Shown here piece by piece: positions 15,976 through 23,515 of a DNA stretch of 64,000 nt. This DNA comes from Bradyrhizobium sp. LHD-71 (GTDB taxonomy: Bacteria; Pseudomonadota; Alphaproteobacteria; Rhizobiales; Xanthobacteraceae), in contig NZ_JAVIFX010000020.1 in the NCBI RefSeq assembly GCF_031157255.1, forward strand, positions 62,001 through 126,000. Reading direction: 5' to 3'. The notes under the pieces were generated by a model that saw only the letters and a list, made by a program, of their open reading frames with translations, searched no databases and was not told the DNA's origin. Both the position numbers and the translations under genes were made by a program. How positions within the stretch are numbered: position 1 is the stretch's first letter; every line of letters begins with the position of its first letter.

Positions 15976-16971
15976 TCACTCTACCGGGATCTTCGCCTTC
16001 TCGATGATGGCTTTCATCTTCGCGCTTTCACTCACCAGGAACTCGGTGAGTTTCTCGCCCGGCATGGGCGGCAAAATCGTCGAGCCGTTATCATCGTAGT
16101 ACTTGATCGTGGCGGGCTCCTTCATCACCTCGGCGAAGGCAGCGATGAACTTGTCGGCGACGTCCTTGGGCACGCCTTTCGGCATCACCACCGTCGACCA
16201 GGGATTGAAGACGATCTGCGGATAGCCGAGTTCGGCGGTCGTCGGCACATCGGGCAGGCTCGGGAGCCGCTTCGCGCCGCTGATTGCGAGCGGCCGCAGC
16301 TTGCCCGCATCGATCATGGGTTTCAGAACGACCGAGAACTCCCACATGAAGTCGATCGTGCCCGACATGATGTCCGCGAGCGCAGGCGGCGTCGCCTTGT
16401 AGGGAATGTGCACAACGTCGGTCTTCGTGCCCATGGCGAACAGCTCACCGGTGAGGTGCTGGGCGGCCGCCGTGCCGATCGATGCGAAATTGAGCTTGCC
16501 GGGATTCTTCTTCGCATGTTCGACGAATTCGGCGAACGTCTTGTACGGCTTGTCGGCAGCGATCACCATGACCAGTGGCGAGGCGGCCATGCCGTAGAGC
16601 GGCGTAAACGATTTGATCGGATCGTAGGACATGCTCTTGCGCGTCGCCGGGATGGTCGACATTGGTCCGGAGGATGCGTACAGGAACGTGTAGCCATCGG
16701 GCTTCGAATTGGCGACGTATTCCGAACCGACGATTCCGCCGGCGCCCGGCTTGTTCTCCACCACCACCGGCTGGCCGAGCCGCTCGCCAAGCGACTTTGC
16801 CGTGAAGCGCGCGGCGTTGTCGGTCACGCCACCGGGCGAGAACGGCACGACCCAGGTGATGGGCCGGTTCGGATAATCCTGTTGCGCAAGGGCCGGTGCC
16901 AGGGAAGACGCAAGTGAGTGAAAGGTGAGTGCGAAAAGGGTCGAGCCGACAAGCCTGCTCAAGCGCTTCAT
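15976..16971 (-). CDS. Bug/TctC-family periplasmic substrate-binding protein (orphan)
   Basis: This 331-aa binding protein of the tripartite tricarboxylate transporter family has a signal peptide (cleavage near ALAQ), then YPNRPITWVVPFSPGGVTD and NKPGAGGIVGSEYVA, hallmark Bug motifs. Family members bind carboxylates or amides such as citrate, glutamate, aspartate or nicotinamide. No tctA or tctB gene is nearby, as is common for expanded Bug families. It converges with the bicupin gene and may or may not belong to the catabolic locus. Confidence 0.93.
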   Translation of the reverse strand: MKRLSRLVGSTLFALTFHSLASSLAPALAQQDYPNRPITWVVPFSPGGVTDNAARFTAKSLGERLGQPVVVENKPGAGGIVGSEYVANSKPDGYTFLYASSGPMSTIPATRKSMSYDPIKSFTPLYGMAASPLVMVIAADKPYKTFAEFVEHAKKNPGKLNFASIGTAAAQHLTGELFAMGTKTDVVHIPYKATPPALADIMSGTIDFMWEFSVVLKPMIDAGKLRPLAISGAKRLPSLPDVPTTAELGYPQIVFNPWSTVVMPKGVPKDVADKFIAAFAEVMKEPATIKYYDDNGSTILPPMPGEKLTEFLVSESAKMKAIIEKAKIPVE

Positions 16972-17158
16972 TGAACGATCCCCCTCTGTCGTTTTGTCAT
17001 TCCGCGGTGTTAGGCCCGCGTGAGGTTCACTGTAGGGGCGACGACAGCGAAATCAACTGCCGACCCGAGCATGCATCAGACTCCGCAAGTCTGGGAGACT
17101 TTTCCTGACCGGCCATCTGTGCGCCGCATTCGTTCCGTGACGATTCTATTAAATTTGC

Positions 17159-17184
17159 GGAACGTTTGGATGTTTCGCGCGGTT
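17159..17184 (+). promoter_or_regulatory. EcfG-like general stress promoter candidate
   Basis: GGAAC (17159-17163), a 17-nt spacer and GGTT (17181-17184) match the alphaproteobacterial EcfG consensus GGAAC-N16/17-CGTT except for one base. The -10 element ends 33 nt before the start of the small secreted protein gene. Confidence 0.5.
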
Positions 17185-17217
17185 AGCCAGCACCGACAAC
17201 CACAAGGGACGTCGATC

Positions 17218-17523
17218 ATGATGAAGTTTGCAGTTCCGATTCTCGCCGGCGCGGCCGCGCTGGTGGCTGGTAGTGCGCAGGCGGCGCCGCTCAGCCCGAC
17301 GGCGCCTGGGTTCGACAATGGCATCGAAAACGTCCGTACGGTTTGTGACGAATACGGCCGTTGCTGGCGCGACCGCGGTTCGCGGCGCACGATCATCGAG
17401 CGAGACTCGTACAACTACTACGGGCCGCGCTATCGGGATCGCCACTACCGCCGTGGACCGGGTGTGCATTTCGATGCGCCGGGTGTCAGCATCGGCATCG
17501 GCGGCGGACATCGACACTGGTAA
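17218..17523 (+). CDS. Small secreted Tyr/Arg/Gly-rich protein
   Basis: This 101-aa protein has a signal peptide (MMKFAVPILAGAAALVAGSAQA) and a mature part rich in Arg, Tyr, His and Gly that ends in a short glycine-rich segment (GVSIGIGGGHRHW). Two cysteines lie in the VCDEYGRCW segment. Such short envelope proteins are common in Bradyrhizobium-like genomes, and their function is unknown. ATG 17218 has AAGGGA upstream at 8 nt. An EcfG-like promoter precedes it and a strong hairpin follows, so it is probably monocistronic and stress-induced. Confidence 0.75.
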   Translation: MMKFAVPILAGAAALVAGSAQAAPLSPTAPGFDNGIENVRTVCDEYGRCWRDRGSRRTIIERDSYNYYGPRYRDRHYRRGPGVHFDAPGVSIGIGGGHRHW

Positions 17524-17536
17524 GGGACACCCAAAC

Positions 17537-17567
17537 GAAGCGGCCGCGGCAATGCCGCGGCCGCTTC
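17537..17567 (+). terminator. Strong stem-loop terminator
   Basis: A perfect 14-bp stem (arms GAAGCGGCCGCGGC and GCCGCGGCCGCTTC) with an AAT loop is followed by AATTTCTTT, 13 nt after the stop of the small secreted protein gene. The convergent small membrane gene ends at 17630, so the hairpin may serve both strands. Confidence 0.85.
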
Positions 17568-17629
17568 AATTTCTTTGCGTTGTGATCGGCTCTCCCGTCT
17601 CCGAACCGAGTTGGCAACGAACGCTGGGC

Positions 17630-17794
17630 CTATTCCTGCTTCAAGCTATATTGAGACTCGACGGTGGCGACGGTCGGCGGTGTCAGGGCGTAAAGAAGGC
17701 TGAACGTTGTCAGAAGGCTCAGCACCACGAGCCCCACGAGTATGATCGCAGCGTGATCGTTCTTGCGCGCGGGCTTTTGCTCGTCGTGTTTCAC
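17630..17794 (-). CDS. 54-aa single-pass membrane protein
   Basis: This short gene was read directly from the minus strand: GTG start at 17794, TAG stop at 17630-17632. The product begins MKHDEQKPARKNDHAA, followed by a transmembrane helix (about residues 15-38) and a short periplasmic tail ending SLKQE. The GTG overlaps the TGA of the upstream 66-aa gene as GTGA, the arrangement of a coupled pair. No family is recognised. Reality is supported by the overlap, the helix with its charged N-terminus, and position behind an EcfG-type promoter. Confidence 0.7.
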   Translation of the reverse strand: MKHDEQKPARKNDHAAIILVGLVVLSLLTTFSLLYALTPPTVATVESQYSLKQE

Positions 17795-17991
17795 GGCTGC
17801 GGCCTGCTCTGGCCCGTGGTGCCGGATTCGGTGGCCGTCTGACCTATCTTCGCTTGCGGCGTGTCCTTGCCTCCGCCGCGGTCCACCGGAAACAGCATGT
17901 AGAGCGTGGCCATTGCCACGAGCGCAAGCACAGCGAGCGCCGTAATGACCGCGCCGCTGCCCCGGTCGGTTTCAAAATCCTTACCTGCCAT
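17791..17991 (-). CDS. 66-aa single-pass membrane protein, first gene of a stress-promoter pair
   Basis: The protein starts MAGKDFETDRGSG, has one transmembrane helix (about residues 12-34, ending near MLFPVDRGGG) and a hydrophilic Ser/Thr/Gln tail. ATG 17991 has GGAG at 6-nt spacing; in-frame ATGs at 17997 and 18003 are alternatives. Longer versions are ruled out by a perfect EcfG-type promoter at 18017-18041 within the would-be extension. Its stop overlaps the start of the 54-aa gene. Function unknown; a role in the general stress response is inferred from the promoter only. Confidence 0.7.
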   Translation of the reverse strand: MAGKDFETDRGSGAVITALAVLALVAMATLYMLFPVDRGGGKDTPQAKIGQTATESGTTGQSRPQP

Positions 17992-18016
17992 CTGCATCTC
18001 CATCCTTGCGAGGGCA

Positions 18017-18041
18017 AACGCACCGCATAGGATCGCGTTCC
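18017..18041 (-). promoter_or_regulatory. EcfG (general stress sigma factor) promoter
   Basis: On the minus strand GGAAC (18041-18037), exactly 16 nt, then CGTT (18020-18017) gives a perfect match to the alphaproteobacterial GGAAC-N16-CGTT consensus. It ends 25 nt before the start of the 66-aa membrane protein gene. Confidence 0.75.
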
Positions 18042-18168
18042 GCGGGGTGTCCCGCGCGTCACGCAACAGATGTGTTGGATTCCTGCCCAGCGATCGTTCT
18101 GAGGGCGACCGTCCAGTTCTCAGTAAGAACATCAAATCCCAAAAAAGCCACTCACTTCATAAAGTTGC

Positions 18169-18244
18169 TAGTGTCCCTCCCGGTTCTAAGGTTCGCCGAC
18201 AAAGTCGCCGCAACGTGATGCCAACGTTAGAAGCACCACCCTAG
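18169..18244. repeat. Decayed TAGTGTC palindromic repeat
   Basis: TTGCTAGTGTCC and a later AAGGTTCGCC align with TTGCTAGTGTCC and AAGTTCGC in the intact element at 38681-38754. The right end (CACCACCCTAG) is diverged. It lies 52 nt upstream of gdhA. Confidence 0.5.
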
Positions 18245-18295
18245 TCAACGCGCGCCGTTTCGTCGACATTGAGAGTTCCCTCAAAGGAGCAGCCG

Positions 18296-19555
18296 ATGAC
18301 AATCTACAGCGGTCCGGTCTTCGACATGGCGGCGAAGCAGTTCGGCGTCATCGCCGATTATCTCGAAATCCCAGTCGATCAGCGTGACCGTCTGTTGCTA
18401 CCGAAACGCGCCGTGACCGTTGCTTGTCCGATCCGACGTGACGACGGCACCATTGCGGTGTTCGAAGGCTACCGCGTGCAGCATCACCTCACGCTCGGGC
18501 CCACCAAGGGCGGCACGCGCTTTGCCTCCAATGTTGACCTCGGCGAGGTCGCGGCGCTCGCGGTCTGGATGAGTTGGAAGTGCGCGGTCACCGGACTGCC
18601 TTACGGCGGCGCGAAGGGCGGCATCGCCGTCGATACGAAGAAGATCTCGCGGCGGGAGCTCGAGGTGTTGGCGCGGCGTTATATGCAGGAACTGATCCCG
18701 TTCGTCGGGCCGCACATCGATGTGATGGCGCCGGATATGGGCACCGATGAGCAGGTGATGGCGTGGTTCATGGACACCTACTCCATGCACCAAGGGCGCA
18801 CTGTAACTGAGATCGTCACCGGCAAACCGGTGAGCGCGGGCGGAACACTCGGCCGCAGGGAAGCGACCGGGCGGGGCGTCGCCCATCTGGCGCGGCGCGT
18901 GATGCAGGACCTGTCGATCGAAGCGAATGGCGCGACCGCCGTCGTGCAGGGGTTCGGCAATGTCGGCTCGATCGCGGCGTCGGAATTGCACAAGGCCGGC
19001 GTGAAGATCATCGCTGTCAGCGATCATACCACTGCGTTGCACCGGCCAGCCGGTCTCGATGTGCCGGGCCTGATCGCGCATACGGCGCAGCGCGGCAGCC
19101 TCGCCGGCTATTCCAATGAGCTCGCGTCCGACCCGAAGAGCATTCTGACCATGCCTTGTGACGTGCTGGTGCCGGCAGCGGTGGAGCGGGTGATCGACGC
19201 GAATGTCGCCAATAATCTGCGCTGCCGAATTCTGGCGGAAGCCGCGAACGGTCCGACGACGCCGGACGCCGACCTGATCCTGGAGCGGCGCAAGGATGAG
19301 ATTTTCGTGATCCCCGACATCATCTGCAACGCAGGCGGCGTGGTCGTCAGCTATTTTGAATGGGTGCAGGACCTGGCCCAGTTCTTCTGGGGTGAAGACG
19401 AGGTCATGCGGCGCGAATATCAGATCCTCGACACGGCCTTCAGCAACATGATCGAACGCGCCCGCCGCGACGATATCTATAATCGGACCGCAGCGATGGC
19501 GACCGGCGTCGAGCGCGTTCGTGCGGCGAAGAATACGCGCGGGCTTTTTCCGTGA
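18296..19555 (+). CDS. gdhA: Glutamate dehydrogenase (Glu/Leu/Phe/Val dehydrogenase family)
   Basis: This 419-aa hexameric-type dehydrogenase interconverts glutamate and 2-oxoglutarate plus ammonia. The substrate domain shows GPTKGGTRF and KCAVTGLPYGGAKGGI with the catalytic Lys, and PDMGTDEQVMAW. The Rossmann domain has VQGFGNVGS. Length and motifs suit the short NAD-type enzymes (RocG/GudB-like). ATG 18296 has AGGAG upstream at 7 nt; an upstream TTG frame is rejected. It is monocistronic, followed by a dispersed repeat. Confidence 0.93.
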   Translation: MTIYSGPVFDMAAKQFGVIADYLEIPVDQRDRLLLPKRAVTVACPIRRDDGTIAVFEGYRVQHHLTLGPTKGGTRFASNVDLGEVAALAVWMSWKCAVTGLPYGGAKGGIAVDTKKISRRELEVLARRYMQELIPFVGPHIDVMAPDMGTDEQVMAWFMDTYSMHQGRTVTEIVTGKPVSAGGTLGRREATGRGVAHLARRVMQDLSIEANGATAVVQGFGNVGSIAASELHKAGVKIIAVSDHTTALHRPAGLDVPGLIAHTAQRGSLAGYSNELASDPKSILTMPCDVLVPAAVERVIDANVANNLRCRILAEAANGPTTPDADLILERRKDEIFVIPDIICNAGGVVVSYFEWVQDLAQFFWGEDEVMRREYQILDTAFSNMIERARRDDIYNRTAAMATGVERVRAAKNTRGLFP

Positions 19556-19562
19556 GAGCAGG

Positions 19563-19690
19563 CGTCATTGCGAGGAGCGCAGCGACGAAGCAATCCAGCG
19601 CGGTGCTTGCGGCGGACTCAGACTGGATTGCTTCGCCATAGGCGAGCGAAGCGACGCCGTTCTTCGAACGGCTATGGCTCGCAATGACGG
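19563..19690. repeat. TCATTGCGAG-type palindromic intergenic repeat, copy 2
   Basis: The ends CGTCATTGCGAG and CTCGCAATGACG are inverted. Inside, CAATCCAG and CTGGATTG form a second inverted pair, and the hairpin GCCGTTC-TTC-GAACGGC recurs. It fills the gap between two convergent genes and ends 9 nt from the stop of the minus-strand SnoaL-like gene. Confidence 0.85.
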
Positions 19691-19699
19691 CGATTGGCT

Positions 19700-20065
19700 T
19701 CACGCCGCCTGCGGCACCTGATCGAGGAAGCCGGTCACGCTCTTGAACTTGCCGCCTTCGACAAACGCAAAGTCGGTGCCTTTGATCGGCGCATCGGCGC
19801 CTTTTGGACCCAGTGCCCACGAGAAGCGCACGTGGTCGCCGAACCCGTCGGCCTTGCCGATCAGCGCAAAGCTGAATTTAGGAAAGCGCTGCTGCACACC
19901 GCCGATCAGCTTGCTGATGTCCGCATGCCCGCTCGCCGTCGCAAGCGGATCGGTGTAGCGCGCGTCGCTTGACCAGGTTGCGGCGAGAATGTCCGCCCGG
20001 CGAGCTCCGTCGCGCTCGTTCCAGAGGTCGATGTAGCGCTGTGCGATGGCTTGGGCGTCGGTCAT
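19700..20065 (-). CDS. SnoaL-like/NTF2-fold protein
   Basis: This 121-aa cone-shaped alpha+beta barrel protein opens with the typical helix (AIAQRYIDLWNERD). The segment WSSDARYTDPLATASGHADI carries the polar pocket residues seen in SnoaL-type isomerases and cyclases. The actual ligand is unknown; most bacterial members are uncharacterised. AAGGAG precedes the ATG at good spacing. It lies downstream of a FAD dehydrogenase gene but is separated from it by a hairpin, so it is probably transcribed alone. Confidence 0.88.
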   Translation of the reverse strand: MTDAQAIAQRYIDLWNERDGARRADILAATWSSDARYTDPLATASGHADISKLIGGVQQRFPKFSFALIGKADGFGDHVRFSWALGPKGADAPIKGTDFAFVEGGKFKSVTGFLDQVPQAA

Positions 20066-20127
20066 TTACTTTCTCCTTCAGTTCGATTGCCTCAATGCGC
20101 ACAGCATCGGTCAACGAAAGAGGGAAA

Positions 20128-20150
20128 GCGATTACCCGCGAGGTAATCGC
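20128..20150 (-). terminator. Stem-loop terminator after the FAD dehydrogenase gene
   Basis: A perfect 9-bp stem (arms GCGATTACC and GGTAATCGC) with a 5-nt CGCGA loop lies 8 nt past the stop of the minus-strand gene. It is followed on that strand by TTTCCCTCTTTC. Confidence 0.65.
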
Positions 20151-20158
20151 AACGACGC

Positions 20159-21817
20159 TCAGGCCACCGCCTTTGCCGCTGCACGGCCGGCGCTGCGGCC
20201 CGAAAACAGGCAGCCACCGAGGAAGGTGCCTTCGAGTGAGCGATAGCCGTGCATGCCGCCACCGCCAAAGCCCGCCGCTTCGCCGGCGGCATAGAAGCCT
20301 AGCATGATCTCACCATTGCTGCCGAAGACGCGCGACTCCAGATCCGTCTCGAGACCTCCGAGCGTCTTGCGCGTGAGGATGTTCAGCTTCACGGCGATGA
20401 GCGGCCCATGGGCGGGATCGAGAATGCGATGCAGCTTCGCGGTGCGGATCAGCCGGTCGCCGATGTAGCGACGCGCGTTGTGAATGCCGATGACCTGGGA
20501 ATCCTTGGCAAACGGATTGTCGATCTCTCGGTCGCGCGCCTCGATCTGACGCCGGATGTCCTCGAGCTTGAGAAGTTTGCCGGGCACGAGCGCGTTCATC
20601 GCGTCGACCAGCTCCGGCAGCGTGTCGCGGACGATGAAGTCCGCTCCGCTGGTCTTGAAGGCTTCGACTGGTGCCGGCGCGCCCTTGTTGGTCGCGCGCT
20701 GCGCCGTCATGCGCCAGCTCTTCGAAGTGAGGTCCGGGTTCTGCTCCGAGCCGGAGAGCGCGAATTCCTTCTTGATGATGCTCTGCGTCAGTATGAACCA
20801 GGAATAGTCGTGGCCGGTCGCCATGATGTGCTGGAGCTGACCGAGGGTGTCGTAGCCGGGATAGAGCGGCGCCGGCAGCCGCTTGCCGGTTGCGTCGAAC
20901 CACATCGACGATGGACCGGGCAGGATGCGGATCCCGTGGCCAGGCCAGATCGGGTTCCAGTTGTGCAGGCCTTCAACGTAATGCCACATGCGGTCGCGAT
21001 TGATGACGCGGGCGCCGGTGCGTTCGGCGATACCGATCATCCGCCCGTCCACATGCGCCGGCACGCCGGACACCATGTGTTTCGGCGGCTCGCCGAGTCG
21101 CTTCGGCCAATTCTGCCGAACCAGATCGTGATTGCCGCCGATGCCGCCCGAGGCGATGATCACGGCTTGTGCGCCGAGGGCGAACTCGCCGACGACGTTG
21201 CGCGATGAGCTGACGCCGCGTGGTTCTGCGGAGGGTTCAAGAATGGCGCCGCTGACGCCATCGACGACGCCGTTGGTTACGGAGAGCGCATCGACGCGAT
21301 GGCGGAACCTGAATGTGAGCAGGCCGCGAGCCGCGGCGTCGCGCGCGCGACGAATGAAGGGTTCGACGACGCCAGGACCGGTTCCCCAGCTTACGTGAAA
21401 GCGCGGAACTGAGTTGCCATGGCCCATGGCGTCGTAGCCGCCGCGCTCGGCCCAGCCGACCACCGGGAAGATCCGGTGTCCCATGGCTCGCAACCAGCCA
21501 CGTTTTTCTCCGGCCGCGAACGCGACATAGGCCTCAGCCCAGCGCTTCGGCCAGTAGTCCTCTGCGCGGTCGAAACCTGCCGCGCCGTACCAGTCCTGCA
21601 GGGCGAGCTCGAAGGAATCCTTAATGCGGAGGCGCCGCTGCTCGGGTGAGTTCACCAGGAATAATCCGCCGAACGACCAGAACGCCTGTCCGCCGAGGTT
21701 CTGCTCGCCTTCCTGGTCGAGCAGAATGACGCGTTTGCCGGTGTCTGCGATTTCGGTGGCAGCGACAAGTCCAGCAAGGCCCGCGCCTACGACGATCACG
21801 TCGGTATCGTATGCCAT
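20159..21817 (-). CDS. FAD-binding dehydrogenase, fumarate reductase/KstD-like
   Basis: This 552-aa flavoprotein starts with the dinucleotide motif VIVVGAGLAGLVAATEIA (residues 8-25) and has the E-rich ribose-binding segment LLDQEGEQNLGGQAFWSFGG. The C-terminal FAD contact is FYAAGEAAGFGGGGMHG. The family (FAD_binding_2, annotated FAD-binding dehydrogenase) includes 3-ketosteroid dehydrogenases and fumarate reductase-like enzymes, but this subgroup is not biochemically characterised as far as I know. It is transcribed alone, with a hairpin after the stop. Substrate unknown. Confidence 0.92.
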   Translation of the reverse strand: MAYDTDVIVVGAGLAGLVAATEIADTGKRVILLDQEGEQNLGGQAFWSFGGLFLVNSPEQRRLRIKDSFELALQDWYGAAGFDRAEDYWPKRWAEAYVAFAAGEKRGWLRAMGHRIFPVVGWAERGGYDAMGHGNSVPRFHVSWGTGPGVVEPFIRRARDAAARGLLTFRFRHRVDALSVTNGVVDGVSGAILEPSAEPRGVSSSRNVVGEFALGAQAVIIASGGIGGNHDLVRQNWPKRLGEPPKHMVSGVPAHVDGRMIGIAERTGARVINRDRMWHYVEGLHNWNPIWPGHGIRILPGPSSMWFDATGKRLPAPLYPGYDTLGQLQHIMATGHDYSWFILTQSIIKKEFALSGSEQNPDLTSKSWRMTAQRATNKGAPAPVEAFKTSGADFIVRDTLPELVDAMNALVPGKLLKLEDIRRQIEARDREIDNPFAKDSQVIGIHNARRYIGDRLIRTAKLHRILDPAHGPLIAVKLNILTRKTLGGLETDLESRVFGSNGEIMLGFYAAGEAAGFGGGGMHGYRSLEGTFLGGCLFSGRSAGRAAAKAVA

Positions 21818-22075
21818 TGTGTTCCCCTGCGTCGCGCAGGAATGAAGCTCCCGGTCGGGAACCCGGTCAAGGCCTGCCGTTCGAGTTCGGAACCATCAGC
21901 GATGCCGCAAAAGATGTGTCCATAGTCGTACCAAATTGGGAATTTGGTGCATCTTCTGCGCAACACTGAATTTGAATCTTGTTCGATCGATCGCGCCGAT
22001 CTAGACAATTGTCAGTACTCGCAAGAAGTTTGGAAACGCCCCGCGCATCACGAATCCGGGGCCATAGGGCAGGAC

Positions 22076-22540
22076 ATGAAGATCGTAACGGGTTTGCTCG
22101 CGGCGGTTCTCCTTCTGGCAGGTGTCGCTTCGAGCCACGCGATGATGCGCATTGCCGATGACCGCGGCGGCCGGATAGGCACCTACATCGACAAGTACCA
22201 AAGCCTCCGCAATTCCAATGAACCCATCATGATCGACGGCCTGTGCGCTTCGGCCTGCACCATCGTGCTCGGCGCCGTGTCGCCGGACCGGATTTGCGTG
22301 ACATCGCGCGCTAACTTCGGCTTTCATGCCGCTTGGGATTTCGGCGCACGTGGGCAGGCGGTGACAAATCCGGAAGCGACGCGGATGCTGTTTTCGATGT
22401 ACCCTCCGCACATTCGCCGTTGGATCAACCAGCGCGGCGGGTTGAAGCCGCGGATGATCTTCCTGTCGGGCCGTCAGCTCGCGGGCATGTATCGCCCCTG
22501 CTACATGGACGCCCAGGCGTCCTCGCGCGGCCGAAACTAG
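22076..22540 (+). CDS. Exported protein with ClpP/crotonase-like SAC motif (COG3904-like)
   Basis: This 154-aa protein has a signal peptide (MKIVTGLLAAVLLLAGVASSHA). Its core has DGLCASACTIVLGAV, where a Ser-Ala-Cys turn precedes a hydrophobic helix, then FGFHAAWDFGARG with a conserved-looking His. This resembles periplasmic ClpP-fold proteins of COG3904. Proteolytic activity has not been shown for that group to my knowledge. ATG 22076 is preceded by AGGGCAGGA. Upstream extension would remove the signal peptide from the N-terminus and is rejected. Confidence 0.78.
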   Translation: MKIVTGLLAAVLLLAGVASSHAMMRIADDRGGRIGTYIDKYQSLRNSNEPIMIDGLCASACTIVLGAVSPDRICVTSRANFGFHAAWDFGARGQAVTNPEATRMLFSMYPPHIRRWINQRGGLKPRMIFLSGRQLAGMYRPCYMDAQASSRGRN

Positions 22541-22665
22541 TTCCAACTGCTATCCCATCGAGGATTAGGGAATGCTGGGGCGGTCTGTCCGCTTGCCCGG
22601 CATTCGCGCGCGGCCTATTTGAATAGGCGAGAGCGACGGATCGGCCCGATCGCAGGAGAGCACGC

Positions 22666-22860
22666 GTGGACGTATCCCGCACCGACGCGGAGCGACAATC
22701 GTCGGCGCCTCGCGCGCCCGCGCGACGCGTGCCGGTCGCGCTCGTCGCCGCGCTTGCGGCAGCCGCCGCCTTGCTGGTCGCTGCGGTGCTGCTGTGGGCG
22801 CACTACGGAACGGCCGTATTTTTCGAGATGATTGCGGCCGGCATCGCCGCGTGCTTCTGA
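22666..22860 (+). CDS. 64-aa single-pass membrane protein upstream of SCO1
   Basis: The GTG start at 22666 has AGGAG at 7-nt spacing. The product has an Arg-rich cytoplasmic N-terminus, then one long Ala/Leu/Val helix (about residues 23-45) and a short hydrophobic tail ending IAACF. No family is recognised. The stop is 19 nt before the SCO1 start, so the two genes are probably co-transcribed and the protein may take part in copper delivery or oxidase assembly. Confidence 0.65.
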   Translation: MDVSRTDAERQSSAPRAPARRVPVALVAALAAAAALLVAAVLLWAHYGTAVFFEMIAAGIAACF

Positions 22861-22879
22861 AGCCAGTCTGGACCGCCCC

Positions 22880-23473
22880 ATGAACGAACGCCTCTCCCGC
22901 CCGCTCATTATCGTGGCTGCGTTTGCCGCAAGCCTCGCGATCGGACTTGCGCTGACGCTTTGGCTGCTCGGCGGGCCGCGGGCCGTGACGGCCGCGTCGG
23001 CGATCGGCGGTCCGTTCCAGCTCGTCGACCAGGCGGGTCAGGTGGTTACGGACAAAAACCTGCAAGGAAAGCCGACCATCATCTTCTTCGGCTTCACGCA
23101 TTGTCCTGACGTTTGCCCAACTGCGCTGTTCGAGATGTCGGAGATCCTGCGAGCGATGGGTGACGACGCCAAGCGCGTCAACGCATACTTCGTCTCGGTC
23201 GATCCGGAACGCGACACGCCGGCGGCCATGAAGGATTACCTGTCGAGCTTCGATGCCAACCTGAAGGGGCTCACCGGCAGCCCGGAGGCCGTCGCCGAGA
23301 TCGTGTCGGCCTATCGGGTCTACGCGAAGAAGGTTCCGCTGAAGGATGGCGACTACACGATGGACCACACTTCGCTGATCTACCTGATGGATCGCGACGG
23401 CAAGTTCGTCGCGCCGTTTAACATCAAGCGCCGTCCGGAAGAGGCGGCCAGCGATTTGAAGCGTTATCTTTAG
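22880..23473 (+). CDS. SCO1/SenC-family copper chaperone
   Basis: This 197-aa membrane-anchored thioredoxin-fold protein delivers copper to the CuA centre of cytochrome oxidase or acts as a thiol reductase there. An N-terminal anchor spans about residues 8-30. The copper ligands are C75 and C79 (HCPDVCP) and the distal His in MDHTSLIYL. FVSVDPERDTP is also typical. It is far from the ctaC-ctaE cluster at the end of the window but functionally linked to it. Confidence 0.95.
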   Translation: MNERLSRPLIIVAAFAASLAIGLALTLWLLGGPRAVTAASAIGGPFQLVDQAGQVVTDKNLQGKPTIIFFGFTHCPDVCPTALFEMSEILRAMGDDAKRVNAYFVSVDPERDTPAAMKDYLSSFDANLKGLTGSPEAVAEIVSAYRVYAKKVPLKDGDYTMDHTSLIYLMDRDGKFVAPFNIKRRPEEAASDLKRYL

Positions 23474-23515
23474 AGGGTATAAGCGCAAAGTCACCCGCTG
23501 CGCCGGCAAGATTTG

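Larger units (their letters stand above)
17992..18295. other. Intergenic region between small membrane genes and gdhA
   Basis: About 300 nt without a supported gene. It holds the EcfG-type promoter on the minus strand (18017-18041), a decayed TAGTGTC repeat (18169-18244) and the gdhA ribosome-binding site. No other structure was seen. Confidence 0.6.

Noticed and set aside
18269..18295. Upstream TTG start for glutamate dehydrogenase
   Set aside because: ATG 18296 has AGGAG at 7 nt, while the TTG lacks a ribosome-binding site.
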